Notes: generated by a model not told the origin, from the letters alone. A DNA stretch of 64,000 nucleotides from Pseudooceanicola batsensis HTCC2597 (GCF_000152725.1 NZ_CH724131.1:3031236-3095235); one strand, 5' to 3'; counted from the first letter of the stretch, positions 26,226 to 34,931 are shown. A program made the numbers and translations.

Positions 26226-27095
26226 TCAGAACCACTGCCCCGGCTCCATCAGCCCGAGATCGAGCAATTGCCGCGACTGCCATTCGAACGGCTCGGAATT
26301 GTGCCAGCGGAACGTCTCGATCTCGTAGGTGGAGCCGGGGTTCCGCTTGAGCGCCTTCGCCACGCGGAAGGAACAGACCGCCGCCGTCAGGTTGTTGTGC
26401 CACTTGCAGGCGTAGGTGTTGTATTCCTCGACGTTGAACGTGTGGTCCGGCCGCAGCACCAGCCCCGGCCGCGCCCGAAATAGCGAGATGCGGTCGATCC
26501 GGCGCCGTTCGGGCGGCACGTGCTCCTCGTATCGCCAGCGCAACCCGCCGAAGAAATCGAGCTGCCGCTCCTTGGGATGGTTGTGATGCGCCGGGTCCGG
26601 CCGCGCGAGGGCATAATAGCCCGACCGGTCCAGCCAGGCCGCCTCCGGCGCCACCGCATCGGGATGTGCCTCGAGGTCGCCGGCATAGAGATCGACCACG
26701 TAGGTCAGCATCGCGTCGCGCCGTTCCCCGGTGTGGAAGGTCAGCATCTCGCCGACGGTGCGGGTCTCGCAGAAGGGATGGAACAGGTATTCGGTGTTGT
26801 AGCAGTAGTAGAGCCAGGCCCCCGGCACGGCCGCGGCGACGGCGGTCACGGCCTCGGGCAGGGACCCGCCCCGCGCGAGGTCGTAGTCCACGCGATGCAC
26901 CACGGGCTCCAGGTCGCGTGCCAGCCGGAAATCGGGCGGCGCAAAGAGCGCGACCGCCGCGAACCCCGCCGCCCTGTGGTGGCGCAGGGTGCCGTCGATC
27001 TCGACCTCGTCCTCGGCGAAGATCATGGCCGAGGGTCCCTGCGCGAAATCCGCCGGCGGCGCCTGCAAGAAGGCTGCGAGAGTGTCGAAACGCAT
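26226..27095 (-). CDS. Conserved protein of unknown function
   Basis: 289 residues from ATG 27095 (MRFDTLAAFLQAPPADF). I do not recognise a domain. The protein is soluble, with no signal peptide or membrane segment. It is rich in aromatic and His residues in blocks such as WLYYCYNTEYLFHPFCETRTV, YALARPDPAHHNHPKERQLDF and TYACKWHNNLTAAVCSF, which suggests an enzyme or sugar-binding protein. It is divergent from miaB with 119 bp between the starts. It could be related to polysaccharide or glycosyltransferase-associated proteins, but this is not supported by a motif I can name. Confidence 0.7.
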   Translation of the reverse strand: MRFDTLAAFLQAPPADFAQGPSAMIFAEDEVEIDGTLRHHRAAGFAAVALFAPPDFRLARDLEPVVHRVDYDLARGGSLPEAVTAVAAAVPGAWLYYCYNTEYLFHPFCETRTVGEMLTFHTGERRDAMLTYVVDLYAGDLEAHPDAVAPEAAWLDRSGYYALARPDPAHHNHPKERQLDFFGGLRWRYEEHVPPERRRIDRISLFRARPGLVLRPDHTFNVEEYNTYACKWHNNLTAAVCSFRVAKALKRNPGSTYEIETFRWHNSEPFEWQSRQLLDLGLMEPGQWF

Positions 27096-27214
27096 CGCTC
27101 TTTCCGGTCGTCCGCTGTTCTGGTCGGCCGCAGGGTTCCGCGTTTTCCCCCGCATTGCAAGAGCGGCCGCTTTCCGTTAGGCAGTCGCCCTGATCCCCGC
27201 AAGGCCCGTTGCCC

Positions 27215-28537
27215 ATGTCCACGCCCCGCAAGCTCTTTATCAAGACCTATGGCTGTCAGATGAACGTCTACGACAGCGAACGCATGGCCGAGGCCCTGGG
27301 CGGCAGCGGCTATACCGAGGTCGGCTCGCCCGAAGAGGCGGACATGATCCTTCTCAACACCTGCCACATCCGCGAAAAGGCGGCCGAGAAGGTCTATTCG
27401 GAACTGGGCCGCTACAAGGACCTCAAGGCGGCGAAACCCGACCTCAAGATCGGGGTGGCGGGCTGTGTCGCCCAGGCCGAGGGAGAGGAGATCATCCGCC
27501 GCCAGCCGATGGTCGATCTCGTGGTCGGACCGCAGAGCTATCACCGCCTGCCCGAGATGGAGGCGAAGGCCGGCACCGAGAAGGTGGTCGACACCGATTT
27601 TCCCGAAGAGGACAAGTTCGAGCGGCTCAAGGCGCGGCCCAAGGCGAAGCGCGGGCCGACCGCCTTCCTGACCGTGCAGGAGGGGTGTGACAAGTTCTGC
27701 GCCTTCTGCGTCGTGCCCTACACGCGCGGGGCCGAGGTCTCGCGCCCGGTGGCGCGCGTCCTGACCGAGGCGCGCGATCTGGTCGAGAGGGGCGTGCGCG
27801 AGATCACGCTGCTGGGGCAGAACGTCAATGCCTATCACGGCGAAGGGCCCGACGGGCGCGACTGGTCCCTGGCCGGGCTGATCCGCGAATTGGCCGAGAT
27901 CGAGGGGCTGGAACGCATCCGCTTCACCACCTCGCACCCCAACGACATGAGCGACGACCTGATCGCCGCCCATGGCGAGGTCGGCAAGCTCATGCCCTAC
28001 CTGCACCTGCCCGTGCAGTCCGGGTCGGACCGGATCCTCAAGCGGATGAACCGCAGCCACGATCGCGACAGCTATCTCCGGCTCATCGACCGCATCCGCG
28101 CCGCCCGGCCCGACATCCTGATCTCGGGCGATTTCATCGTCGGCTTCCCCGAAGAGACCGACGCCGATTTCCGCGACACGATGCGCCTGATCGAAGAGGT
28201 CCGCTATGGGCAGGCCTTCTCGTTCAAGTATTCGACGCGCCCCGGCACCCCCGCGGCCGAGCGTGAGCAGGTCGCCGAAGAGGTGAAGTCCGCCCGCCTG
28301 CAGGAACTGCAGGCCCTGATCACCCGTCAGCAGCGCGCTGTCCAGGACGCCATGGTCGGCCAGACGGTCGGCGTGCTGATCGAGCGGGCGGGCCGGATGC
28401 CGGGGCAGATGGTCGGCAAGTCCGATCACCTGCACGCGGTGCACCTGACCGCCGATCTGGCGCCGGGCGACCTCGTCCGCGTGCGCATCACCGAGAGCGG
28501 GCCCAATTCGCTCGGCGGCGTTCTGGCCCGAGGGTGA
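27215..28537 (+). CDS. miaB: tRNA-2-methylthio-N6-dimethylallyladenosine synthase
   Basis: 440 residues from ATG 27215. Three Cys of the auxiliary 4Fe-4S cluster are in [18 protein letters not shown] and AGCVAQAEG; the radical-SAM cluster is [10 protein letters not shown]-terminal TRAM domain covers about residues 375-440. The enzyme methylthiolates i6A37 of tRNAs that read UNN codons. miaB followed by phoH, ybeY, corC and lnt is a conserved order in alphaproteobacteria; here two envelope-protein genes are inserted between miaB and phoH. Confidence 0.95.
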   Translation: MSTPRKLFIKTYGCQMNVYDSERMAEALGGSGYTEVGSPEEADMILLNTCHIREKAAEKVYSELGRYKDLKAAKPDLKIGVAGCVAQAEGEEIIRRQPMVDLVVGPQSYHRLPEMEAKAGTEKVVDTDFPEEDKFERLKARPKAKRGPTAFLTVQEGCDKFCAFCVVPYTRGAEVSRPVARVLTEARDLVERGVREITLLGQNVNAYHGEGPDGRDWSLAGLIRELAEIEGLERIRFTTSHPNDMSDDLIAAHGEVGKLMPYLHLPVQSGSDRILKRMNRSHDRDSYLRLIDRIRAARPDILISGDFIVGFPEETDADFRDTMRLIEEVRYGQAFSFKYSTRPGTPAAEREQVAEEVKSARLQELQALITRQQRAVQDAMVGQTVGVLIERAGRMPGQMVGKSDHLHAVHLTADLAPGDLVRVRITESGPNSLGGVLARG

Positions 28538-28567
28538 TTCTGCCGCGCCGCGCCCTGTCGGCGCGGA

Positions 28568-28593
28568 GGCCGAATGCGCGCGGACATTCGGCC
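28568..28593 (+). terminator. Hairpin after miaB
   Basis: Perfect 9-bp inverted repeat GGCCGAATG (28568-28576) and CATTCGGCC (28585-28593), 8-base loop, 30 bases after miaB. It lacks a following T run. It may end or stabilise the miaB transcript. Confidence 0.4.
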
Positions 28594-28775
28594 GCCCGAA
28601 CCTACAGGTGGTGGCGCTCGCACCGCAATATCCCATATTTCGGCCCTGCAGCCCGGATTGAATCTTCACAAGTGTTTGCAAAGCGTTAAAGTGAAGCCAC
28701 AGAACAGCGCTGTGAACGGCCCCTGCGCGCGCGTGGCGCGCGGGCCGTTCATCGGGGGAAGCAGAGGACTAGACA

Positions 28776-29351
28776 GTGGCGAAGATCGACTTCGAAACCG
28801 TCGGCAGATGGATCAAGGGGCTTGCTGCCGCCGCCCTTTGCGCCGTGTCCGTATCCGGGCCGGCGACGGCCCAGGACAGCCGGCTTGGGTACAACGAAAG
28901 ATACGTTCCGACGATCTGGGTCGACCCGGACGGGTGCGAGCACTGGGTCATGGACGACGGGCTGGAAGGCTACATGAGCCCGCACGTCAACCGACAGGGC
29001 ATTCCCGTCTGCAATCGCGGCAACGTCTGCGGCGTGATGGAGACCGACCAGTTCTTCGCCACCGACAAGTACTATATCAGCCCGGCGAACAGGCAGCGCC
29101 TCGCCGAGTTCTTCAAGAGCTCGACCGCGACCGCCTTCATCATCGCCGGCCATACCGACAGCCGCGCCTCGGACGAGTACAACATGCGCCTGTCCTACAA
29201 CCGTGCCAACGCGGTGGCCCGGGTCGCCGCGGCGACCGGCGCGCGGATCGCCGATGTCCGCGGCTACGGCGAACGGATGCCGGCCGCCACGAACAACACG
29301 CGTGCGGGGATGGCCAAGAACCGCCGCGTCGAAATCATCTGTATCCAGTAG
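28776..29351 (+). CDS. OmpA-family periplasmic/envelope protein
   Basis: 191 residues from GTG 28776, with AGAGGA upstream. A signal peptide ends near ATAQ (residues 15-33). Next comes a module at about 45-75 with IWVDPDGCEHW, DDGLEGY and GIPVC, two Cys 24 residues apart. The C-terminal OmpA domain covers 80-191: TDQFFATDKYYISP, IIAGHTDSRASDEYNMRLS and the closing NRRVEIICIQ. OmpA domains bind peptidoglycan, so the protein probably links envelope layers. The next gene encodes a lipoprotein with the same first module and lies 11 bp away. The predicted start falls 240 bp after miaB. Confidence 0.88.
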   Translation: MAKIDFETVGRWIKGLAAAALCAVSVSGPATAQDSRLGYNERYVPTIWVDPDGCEHWVMDDGLEGYMSPHVNRQGIPVCNRGNVCGVMETDQFFATDKYYISPANRQRLAEFFKSSTATAFIIAGHTDSRASDEYNMRLSYNRANAVARVAAATGARIADVRGYGERMPAATNNTRAGMAKNRRVEIICIQ

Positions 29352-29362
29352 GGGGCGCCGCC

Positions 29363-29692
29363 ATGAAACTCATCAGGATCGCCCTGGGATGCGGACTGGT
29401 CGCCGGTCTCGCCGCCTGCGGCCACCCCAGCCCGACCCCCGACTTCAAGGGGCGCGACCGCGGCTTCGGAGCCAAGCATCTCAGCCAGCTTCAGGCCGGG
29501 ATCTGGATAGATCCGAACGGCTGCGACCACTGGATCGTCGACGACGGCGCCGAGGGCTACCTGTCGCAGCGACTCGATCCCTATGGCAAGCCCGTCTGCT
29601 CGGGCACCGCCCCGCCGAACACGGCGACCGGCGGGTTCAAGCGCGGCGGGCATATCTTCGACCCGAGGACCCCGACAAATCCGCAAGGCTGA
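29363..29692 (+). CDS. Small lipoprotein sharing the DPxGC-HW-DDG module
   Basis: 109 residues. A lipoprotein signal peptide ends in the lipobox LAAC (Cys at residue 19). The mature part contains IWIDPNGCDHW, DDGAEGY and GKPVC, the same module as in the preceding OmpA-family protein with identical Cys spacing. No OmpA domain follows; the tail is low in structure (GGFKRGGHIFDPRTPTNPQG). It is co-transcribed with the upstream gene (11-bp gap) and followed by a strong terminator. A disulfide within the module and an outer-membrane location are inferred. The function of the module is unknown. Confidence 0.82.
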   Translation: MKLIRIALGCGLVAGLAACGHPSPTPDFKGRDRGFGAKHLSQLQAGIWIDPNGCDHWIVDDGAEGYLSQRLDPYGKPVCSGTAPPNTATGGFKRGGHIFDPRTPTNPQG

Positions 29693-29724
29693 CATGATCG
29701 TGAATGCCGGATATCCGCTCATCC

Positions 29725-29757
29725 AATGCCGCAGGTTACCGCCTGCGGCATTTTTGG
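29725..29757 (+). terminator. Intrinsic terminator before phoH
   Basis: An 11-bp stem AATGCCGCAGG (29725-29735) / CCTGCGGCATT (29742-29752), 6-base loop, followed by TTT. This separates the two-gene envelope unit from phoH. Confidence 0.85.
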
Positions 29758-29813
29758 TTTCCCGCGCCGCACGCGCTGACCTAAACTTGGACCATAAACA
29801 CGAGGAGACCTGA

Positions 29814-30830
29814 TTGGCCGCCACATTGCTGCCCCCCCGAGACGCCTCAGACGACACGCTCGCAGAAGTCGCGGTCGAATTTCCCGACAATTTCCTGCTG
29901 ATCGAGCTGTGCGGAGAGTTCGACCGCAACCTCGCCGAGATCGAGCAGAAGCTTTCGGTCCAGATTCTCCGGCGCGGCAACCATCTGGTTGCCATGGGCG
30001 AAAAGCCCGCCGCCGAGGAAGCCGTGCAGGTTCTGCGCGCGCTTTACGCGCGGCTCGAGGCGGGGCGGCCGGTGGCCAGCGCGGACATCGACCGTGAATT
30101 GCGCATGCCGGGGGCCGAGCCGGAGCGGGCCAGCCGCGACGGCAACCAGTTCGAGATGTTCAAGGGCGGCCCGGTCGAGATCAAGACCCGCAAGAAGATG
30201 GTCGAACCCCGGACCGAGGCGCAGAAGGCCTATGTCCGCAACCTCTTCGAACACGAGATGGCCTTCGGAATCGGCCCCGCCGGGACCGGCAAGACCTATC
30301 TCGCCGTCGCGGTCGGCGTGTCGATGTTCATCGAGGGCGCGGTCGACAAGATCATCCTGTCCCGCCCGGCGGTCGAGGCGGGCGAAAAGCTCGGCTATCT
30401 GCCCGGCGACATGAAGGACAAGGTCGATCCCTACATGCAGCCGCTCTACGACGCGCTGAACGACTTCCTGCCCGGCAAGCAGCTGGCCAAGATGATGGAG
30501 GAGAAGGTGATCGAGATCGCGCCTCTGGCCTTCATGCGCGGCCGCACCCTCTCGAACGCCTTTGTCGTGCTGGACGAAGCGCAGAACGCCACCACCATGC
30601 AGATGAAGATGTTCCTGACCCGTCTCGGCGAGGGGTCGCGCATGGTCATCACCGGCGACCGCAGTCAGGTCGACCTGCCGCGCGGGATGCCCTCGGGTCT
30701 TCAGGATGCCGAACGCCTGCTGGGCCGTATCGACAAGATCAGCTTCAACTATTTCACCGCCCGGGATGTGGTGCGTCACCCGCTGGTCGCGGCGATCATC
30801 GAAGCCTACGAGGCCGACACGCCGGGCTGA
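29814..30830 (+). CDS. phoH: PhoH-family ATPase
   Basis: 338 residues from TTG 29814, preceded by GAGGAGA at 5 bases. The N-terminal 100 residues form a KH-like segment (VQILRRGNHLVAMGEK). The P-loop is IGPAGTGKTYLAVAVG (about 153-168) and Walker B is NAFVVLDEAQNATTMQ. The ATPase belongs to the PhoH/PhoL group linked with RNA metabolism and placed beside ybeY in many genomes. Here a response-regulator gene on the other strand and a small ribbon-helix-helix gene come between phoH and ybeY, an unusual interruption. Confidence 0.92.
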   Translation: MAATLLPPRDASDDTLAEVAVEFPDNFLLIELCGEFDRNLAEIEQKLSVQILRRGNHLVAMGEKPAAEEAVQVLRALYARLEAGRPVASADIDRELRMPGAEPERASRDGNQFEMFKGGPVEIKTRKKMVEPRTEAQKAYVRNLFEHEMAFGIGPAGTGKTYLAVAVGVSMFIEGAVDKIILSRPAVEAGEKLGYLPGDMKDKVDPYMQPLYDALNDFLPGKQLAKMMEEKVIEIAPLAFMRGRTLSNAFVVLDEAQNATTMQMKMFLTRLGEGSRMVITGDRSQVDLPRGMPSGLQDAERLLGRIDKISFNYFTARDVVRHPLVAAIIEAYEADTPG

Positions 30831-30848
30831 GGGGCGGCCCGCGGCGGT

Positions 30849-31319
30849 TCAGCGCGGCCGGGCGGCGTGGTCTTCGCCGCAGCCTGACCGGTCCGCACCG
30901 CCCGTCACGATGCCGTGTTTCGGGCGGCGCCGGCCTCTGAGCAGCGCGGAGACTGTCCCTGTCATGGCTTCGACATCGAGCGGTTTCTCGAAGCACGCCA
31001 GGATGGCGGGATTGCTCCGCAGCGGGCGGGAATCCGACGTGGTCACCGCGATGACCGGAAGCTCGTGAATGGCGAGGTGGTCGATCAGCTCGTGCACCCT
31101 CGGCTTCGGGGATGCGAAATCGACGATGGCGGCCACGAAGGGCGCGAGGACGCCGGGCGCCGCCTCCCGGCTGACGGGGGACTTGAGCACGGGTTGGAAG
31201 CGCCCGGCCCTCAGCGACAACTCCAGGTCGAGGGAAAAGACGCTGTCGTCGCTCATGACGAGAATGCTGGGCCGAGCCCGGTCGATCAAGGTGGGATTCT
31301 GCTCATGCAATTCGCTCAT
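30849..31319 (-). CDS. Stand-alone response-regulator receiver domain protein
   Basis: 156 residues. The receiver residues are in place: Asp pair in ILVMSDDSVF, phosphoacceptor Asp in AAIVDFASPKP, Thr in IAVTTSDS and Lys in ACFEKPLD. No output domain follows; the tail is Gly- and Arg-rich. It would act as a CheY-like or phosphorelay partner, but no histidine kinase lies nearby. It is convergent with phoH (18 bp apart). The start ATG 31319 borders an AT-rich region, so its promoter is probably there. The receiver is somewhat divergent, so phosphorylation is likely but not certain. Confidence 0.75.
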   Translation of the reverse strand: MSELHEQNPTLIDRARPSILVMSDDSVFSLDLELSLRAGRFQPVLKSPVSREAAPGVLAPFVAAIVDFASPKPRVHELIDHLAIHELPVIAVTTSDSRPLRSNPAILACFEKPLDVEAMTGTVSALLRGRRRPKHGIVTGGADRSGCGEDHAARPR

Positions 31320-31377
31320 GATTGCATGATGGCAGATGAGGTGAGAATTTCAATGTAAAACCAGATATTTAGCGTAC

Positions 31378-31428
31378 TATTGCCCTGTTAATCCTCAGAG
31401 TGAGTGGAATGGGTTCTTAAGGGCAATA
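31378..31428. promoter_or_regulatory. Inverted repeat in an AT-rich divergent promoter region
   Basis: TATTGCCCT (31378-31386) and AGGGCAATA (31420-31428) form a perfect 9-bp inverted repeat with a 33-base loop. It lies in the AT-rich gap 31320-31509, between the receiver gene and the ribbon-helix-helix gene. It could be a regulator-binding pair or the arms of a small RNA; a -10-like CATAAT is at 31473-31478. Confidence 0.4.
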
Positions 31429-31509
31429 TCAATAACCTCAAAGACCGCTTTCCACCAACTTTACTATTATGGCATAATGAGTGTAGTTTCCGCCGTAACC
31501 GAGACTGTT

Positions 31510-31758
31510 ATGACCGATGGCATGTCCAAGAGACTGGAACGTCTGCAGATCATGCTCACCCAGGAGGAGCTGGAAGCGCTGGACAACTGGCGTTTCGAAC
31601 AGCGCATGCCCAGCCGTTCGGCCGCCGCGCGCGAGCTGATGCGCCGTGGCCTCGCCGCCGAGGGCTATTTCGCGCAGGCCGACGGGGCCTCATCGTCCTC
31701 GGACTACGGTGTGCTGACCGACCCCGATCGCAAGGACGGACCCGCCAGGGACCGATGA
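31510..31758 (+). CDS. Small ribbon-helix-helix DNA-binding protein
   Basis: 82 residues from ATG 31510 (MTDGMSKRLERLQIML); upstream ATG 31477 overlaps the likely -10 region and is less probable, and 31522 is also possible. A ribbon-helix-helix pattern is visible: beta strand RLQIMLTQEE, then helix LEALDNWRFEQRMPSRSAAA and RELMRRGLAAEG. The tail is polar (SSSSDYGVLTDPDRKD). Such proteins bind DNA as dimers and often regulate their own promoter; the inverted repeat upstream is a candidate site. No toxin gene partner is seen, so an antitoxin role is not supported. Confidence 0.65.
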   Translation: MTDGMSKRLERLQIMLTQEELEALDNWRFEQRMPSRSAAARELMRRGLAAEGYFAQADGASSSSDYGVLTDPDRKDGPARDR

Positions 31759-31804
31759 CGCTGCCGCACTGGCGGCGGCGGGGCGCAGGGGCTAAGTGGG
31801 GCGG

Positions 31805-32299
31805 ATGGCCCTGATCGACATCATAATCGAGGACGAAAGGTGGACCGCCACCGACCTCGGCCCGCTGGCCGAGGCCGCGGCGACAGCGACCCTTGCGCAT
31901 CTCGGCCTCGATCCCGGCGATTGGGAGATCTCGCTGCTGGCCTGCGACGATGCCCGCATCGCGGCCCTGAACGGCGATTTCCGCGGCAGGCGGGCGCCGA
32001 CCAACGTTCTGTCCTGGCCCTCGGAAGAGCGTGCCGCCGAGGCCCCCGGCCAGGTCCCGACGCCGCCCGATCCCGACGGCGACCCGGAACTCGGCGACAT
32101 CGCGATCGCCTTCGAGACCTGTGACCGGGAAGCGCGCGAGGCGGGCCGCCCGATGGCCGATCATGTGACCCACCTGATCGTTCACGCGACGTTGCACCTT
32201 CTGGGCTACGATCACGAAAGTGACCTCGATGCCACTCTCATGGAGGGATCGGAGGTCGAAATACTTGGCAAAATGGGTTTGCCGAACCCATATGGATGA
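31805..32299 (+). CDS. ybeY: Endoribonuclease YbeY
   Basis: 164 residues from ATG 31805; a GTG at 31796 with GGGG upstream is the alternative. The zinc motif H-x3-H-x5-H is in HLIVHATLHLLGYDHESD. Other family blocks are NGDFRGRRAPTNVLSWP and LGDIAIAFETC. YbeY is a single-strand endoribonuclease that helps mature 16S rRNA and ribosome quality control. It lies between phoH and corC as in most alphaproteobacteria. The gene starts 46 bp after the ribbon-helix-helix gene. Confidence 0.93.
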   Translation: MALIDIIIEDERWTATDLGPLAEAAATATLAHLGLDPGDWEISLLACDDARIAALNGDFRGRRAPTNVLSWPSEERAAEAPGQVPTPPDPDGDPELGDIAIAFETCDREAREAGRPMADHVTHLIVHATLHLLGYDHESDLDATLMEGSEVEILGKMGLPNPYG

Positions 32300-32359
32300 C
32301 ATCGGGGAAGACTTTCCCCCCGCCGGCTGATTCGCAGCGGCGACGAACGGTAAGGAACG

Positions 32360-33313
32360 ATGGGCGACACGAACGACGGATCTTCTAACGCGGCGCAGGG
32401 CGCGCTGCCCGAGGGCCAGAACAGCACTACCGACGCTGACCGACCGCGCAGGCGGGGTCTCTGGTCTCGACTTTTCGGCGGTCCGTCCGTCTCCAGCCAG
32501 CCCGCCATGGGCGCTTCCGCACCGTCCGGAGCGGCGCCGCGCCAGGCGCACGGCATGATCAACCTGCGCCGCATGCGGGTCGAGGACGTGGCGATCCCCA
32601 AGGCGGAGATCGTGGCCGTCCCGCTGAACGCGACGCGCGATCAGCTGGTCAAGACCTTCAGCGACAGCGGCATGACCCGCCTGCCGGTGTTCCAGGACAC
32701 GCTCGACACCCCCGTGGGGATGATCCACCTCAAGGATTTCGCGCTGCGCTACGGCTTCAACGGCAAGTCGGGGCGCTTTACCCTCAAGACCATGCTGCGC
32801 CCGCTGCTCTTCGTGCCGCCGTCGATGCCGATCGGCGTGCTGCTGCAGAAGATGCAGACCGAACGGCGGCACATGGCGCTGGTGATCGACGAATACGGCG
32901 GTGTCGACGGTCTCGTGACCATCGAGGACCTGATCGAGCAGGTGATCGGCCAGATCGAGGATGAACACGACGTCGAAGAGGACAAGTTCTGGACGCGCGA
33001 GGATGGCGCGACCTATCTCGCCGTCGCCCGGACCCCGCTCGACGAATTCGCCGCCGAGACCGGGATCGACCTCACGTCGCACGACAGCGTCGACGAGGAA
33101 GAGATCGACACGCTGGGCGGGCTGGTCTTCATGCTTTCCGGCCGCGTGCCGGCCCGCGGCGAGGTGGTCGAGCATCCGGCCGGTCACGAATTCGAGGTCG
33201 TGGATGCAGACCCCCGGCGGATCAAGCGACTGCGTGTCCGCCTCCGGCCCGAGGGCGCCGGGCCCAGGCAGACCTCGGAGGAGCCGGAGACGGCCGATCT
33301 CGCGGCGCAATGA
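32360..33313 (+). CDS. corC: CorC/HlyC-family CBS-domain protein
   Basis: 317 residues. A low-complexity polar N terminus (to about 65) precedes two CBS domains (about 75-200: VEDVAIPKAEIVAVPL, MTRLPVFQD, VIDEYGGVDGLVTIEDLIEQ) and a C-terminal CorC_HlyC domain (about 215-300). The DEYGG block is typical. Such proteins are linked to magnesium and cobalt efflux. No membrane segment is present, so it is a cytoplasmic partner. The stop overlaps the lnt start by 4 bases (ATGA). Confidence 0.9.
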   Translation: MGDTNDGSSNAAQGALPEGQNSTTDADRPRRRGLWSRLFGGPSVSSQPAMGASAPSGAAPRQAHGMINLRRMRVEDVAIPKAEIVAVPLNATRDQLVKTFSDSGMTRLPVFQDTLDTPVGMIHLKDFALRYGFNGKSGRFTLKTMLRPLLFVPPSMPIGVLLQKMQTERRHMALVIDEYGGVDGLVTIEDLIEQVIGQIEDEHDVEEDKFWTREDGATYLAVARTPLDEFAAETGIDLTSHDSVDEEEIDTLGGLVFMLSGRVPARGEVVEHPAGHEFEVVDADPRRIKRLRVRLRPEGAGPRQTSEEPETADLAAQ

Positions 33314-34836
33314 CCCGTGATCGCGCGGCGTCCTGGCCGGGCCGCATCGCCGCATGGCCCCTGCGCCGGCGGATGCTGCTGGCCGCCCTGGCCGGCGCGC
33401 TCGCCGGATCGGGGCAGGCCCCGTTCGGGCTCTGGCCACTGACGCTTCTCGGGCTGGCCGCGGTGCACGCGCTCGCGATGACCGAGGGTGCCCCGCGCCG
33501 GGTGGCGGCTGTCTGGTGGGCGGGGGGCGCGGGTTATTTCGCCCTCGCGCTTAGCTGGATCGTCGAACCCTTCCTGGTCGACATCGACCGTCACGGCTGG
33601 ATGGCGCCCTTCGCCCTGGTGCTGCTGGCCGGCGGTCTGGGGCTGTTCTGGGGCGCTGCCGGCGCATTGGCCCGGCTGGTCGTGCCGGGGCAGGGCGGGG
33701 CCTTCGCCGCGGCCATGACCCTGTCGCTCGTCCTCTCCGGCTATCTGCGGGGCCTTCTCTTTACCGGGTTTCCCTGGGCCCTTCCGGGCCATGTCCTGAT
33801 CGGCACGCCCCTGCTGCAGCTTGCGCAATGGGGCGGCGCCATGTTCCTGTCGCTGATCGTCGTCGGCTTTGCCCTGGCACTGCCCCGGGCCCTGGCCCGG
33901 CCCCGGCCGCGCCTCGCGATCTGGCTCGTCCTCATGGTGCCGCTGCCGGTGCTGGGCATGGCGCTCCTGCCGCCCCAGGCACCGGCCGAGGGCAGGCCCG
34001 TGGTGCGCCTCGTGCAGCCGAACATCCCGCAGCGCGACAAATGGGACCCGGCCAAGGCCACGGCCAATTTCGATCGCATGCTGGCGATGACGGCGGACCC
34101 CGGCGATCCCGACCTTGTCGTCTGGCCGGAGACGGCCATCCCCGCCTGGCTGGAGTCCATCCCCCATCTGCTGCCCATGCTCTCCGAGGCCGCCGGGGGC
34201 AGCCCGCTGGCCTTCGGCATCAACCGGAGCGAGGGGGCGCGGATCTACAACGCCATGGTGCTGCTCGACGGCGGGGGCGCCATCGACGACGTCTACGACA
34301 AGCATCATCTTGTCCCCTTCGGTGAATACATCCCCTTCGGCGACATCCTTGGCCGGCTCGGGCTGCGCGGTCTCGCGCAGCGAGAGGGCGGCGGGTTCTC
34401 TCGGGGAACCGGGGCGCGCCTGATGCAGGTGCCCGGCATCGGGAGCACCCTGCCGCTGATCTGCTACGAGGGGATCTTTCCGCGTCATGTCGCCGCGGCC
34501 GAGCGGCCCGAGGTCCTGCTCCTGATCACCAACGACGCCTGGTTCGGAACCGTCTCGGGTCCCTACCAGCATCTGGCGCAGGCGCGGCTGCGCGCGGTGG
34601 AACAGGGGCTCCCCATGATCCGTGTGGCCAATACCGGCATTTCGGCCGTGATCGACCCGGCGGGGCGTCTCAGCGGCGTCATGGCGCTCGGCACGGGCGG
34701 GGTGCGGGACGTGCCGCTGCCGCTGGCCGAGGAACCCACGATCTATGCCCGCACGGGCGACACCCCGATCGCGATCGCCCTGCTTGTCGCCCTTTCGGTG
34801 CTCCGGCTCCTGCGCCGGTTCGCCCGCCGCGTTTAG
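33310..34836 (+). CDS. lnt: Apolipoprotein N-acyltransferase
   Basis: 508 residues. Six or more membrane helices fill residues 20-220 (MLLAALAGALAGSGQAPFG, FALVLLAGGLGLFWGAAGAL). The periplasmic nitrilase-like domain carries the catalytic triad Glu in VVWPETAIPAW, Lys in YDKHHLVPFGEYIP and Cys in PLICYEGIFP, and a final helix near 480. It transfers an acyl chain to the amino group of mature lipoproteins in the inner membrane. A lipoprotein substrate lies upstream at 29363. The gene is coupled to corC by overlap. Confidence 0.95.
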   Translation: MTRDRAASWPGRIAAWPLRRRMLLAALAGALAGSGQAPFGLWPLTLLGLAAVHALAMTEGAPRRVAAVWWAGGAGYFALALSWIVEPFLVDIDRHGWMAPFALVLLAGGLGLFWGAAGALARLVVPGQGGAFAAAMTLSLVLSGYLRGLLFTGFPWALPGHVLIGTPLLQLAQWGGAMFLSLIVVGFALALPRALARPRPRLAIWLVLMVPLPVLGMALLPPQAPAEGRPVVRLVQPNIPQRDKWDPAKATANFDRMLAMTADPGDPDLVVWPETAIPAWLESIPHLLPMLSEAAGGSPLAFGINRSEGARIYNAMVLLDGGGAIDDVYDKHHLVPFGEYIPFGDILGRLGLRGLAQREGGGFSRGTGARLMQVPGIGSTLPLICYEGIFPRHVAAAERPEVLLLITNDAWFGTVSGPYQHLAQARLRAVEQGLPMIRVANTGISAVIDPAGRLSGVMALGTGGVRDVPLPLAEEPTIYARTGDTPIAIALLVALSVLRLLRRFARRV

Positions 34837-34839
34837 ACG

Positions 34840-34866
34840 TTGACGCTCCGCAAGACGGGGTATAGG
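34840..34866 (+). promoter_or_regulatory. Candidate metK promoter
   Basis: TTGACG (34840-34845) and TATAGG (34861-34866) with a 15-base spacer, just after lnt. Transcription from here would begin shortly before the riboswitch at 34881. Confidence 0.4.
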
Positions 34867-34880
34867 CGATATTGACCGCT

Positions 34881-34926
34881 GTCCCAACGGCTTCCTGACG
34901 GGACGGTATGACATCCATCGGAGCGC
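34881..34926 (+). promoter_or_regulatory. SAM/SAH riboswitch controlling metK
   Basis: Stem GTCCC (34881-34885) / GGGAC (34900-34904) encloses AACGGCTTCCTGAC, followed by a 3' strand ATCGGAGCG (34917-34925). This matches the known SAM/SAH class, in which the 3' GGAG strand pairs back to the loop as a pseudoknot and so hides the ribosome-binding site when ligand is bound. That GGAG (34920-34923) is 8 bases before ATG 34932. The class is described upstream of metK in Rhodobacterales. It shows that an earlier in-frame ATG at 34908 lies inside the aptamer and is not the real start. Confidence 0.92.
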
Positions 34927-34931
34927 TTTTC

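Noticed and set aside
31510-31758. Ribbon-helix-helix protein as an antitoxin of a toxin pair
   Set aside because: No small toxin gene lies upstream or downstream; the next gene is ybeY.
34908-34931. Earlier metK start at ATG 34908
   Set aside because: It lies inside the SAM/SAH aptamer and has no ribosome-binding site; ATG 34932 has GGAG at 8 bases.
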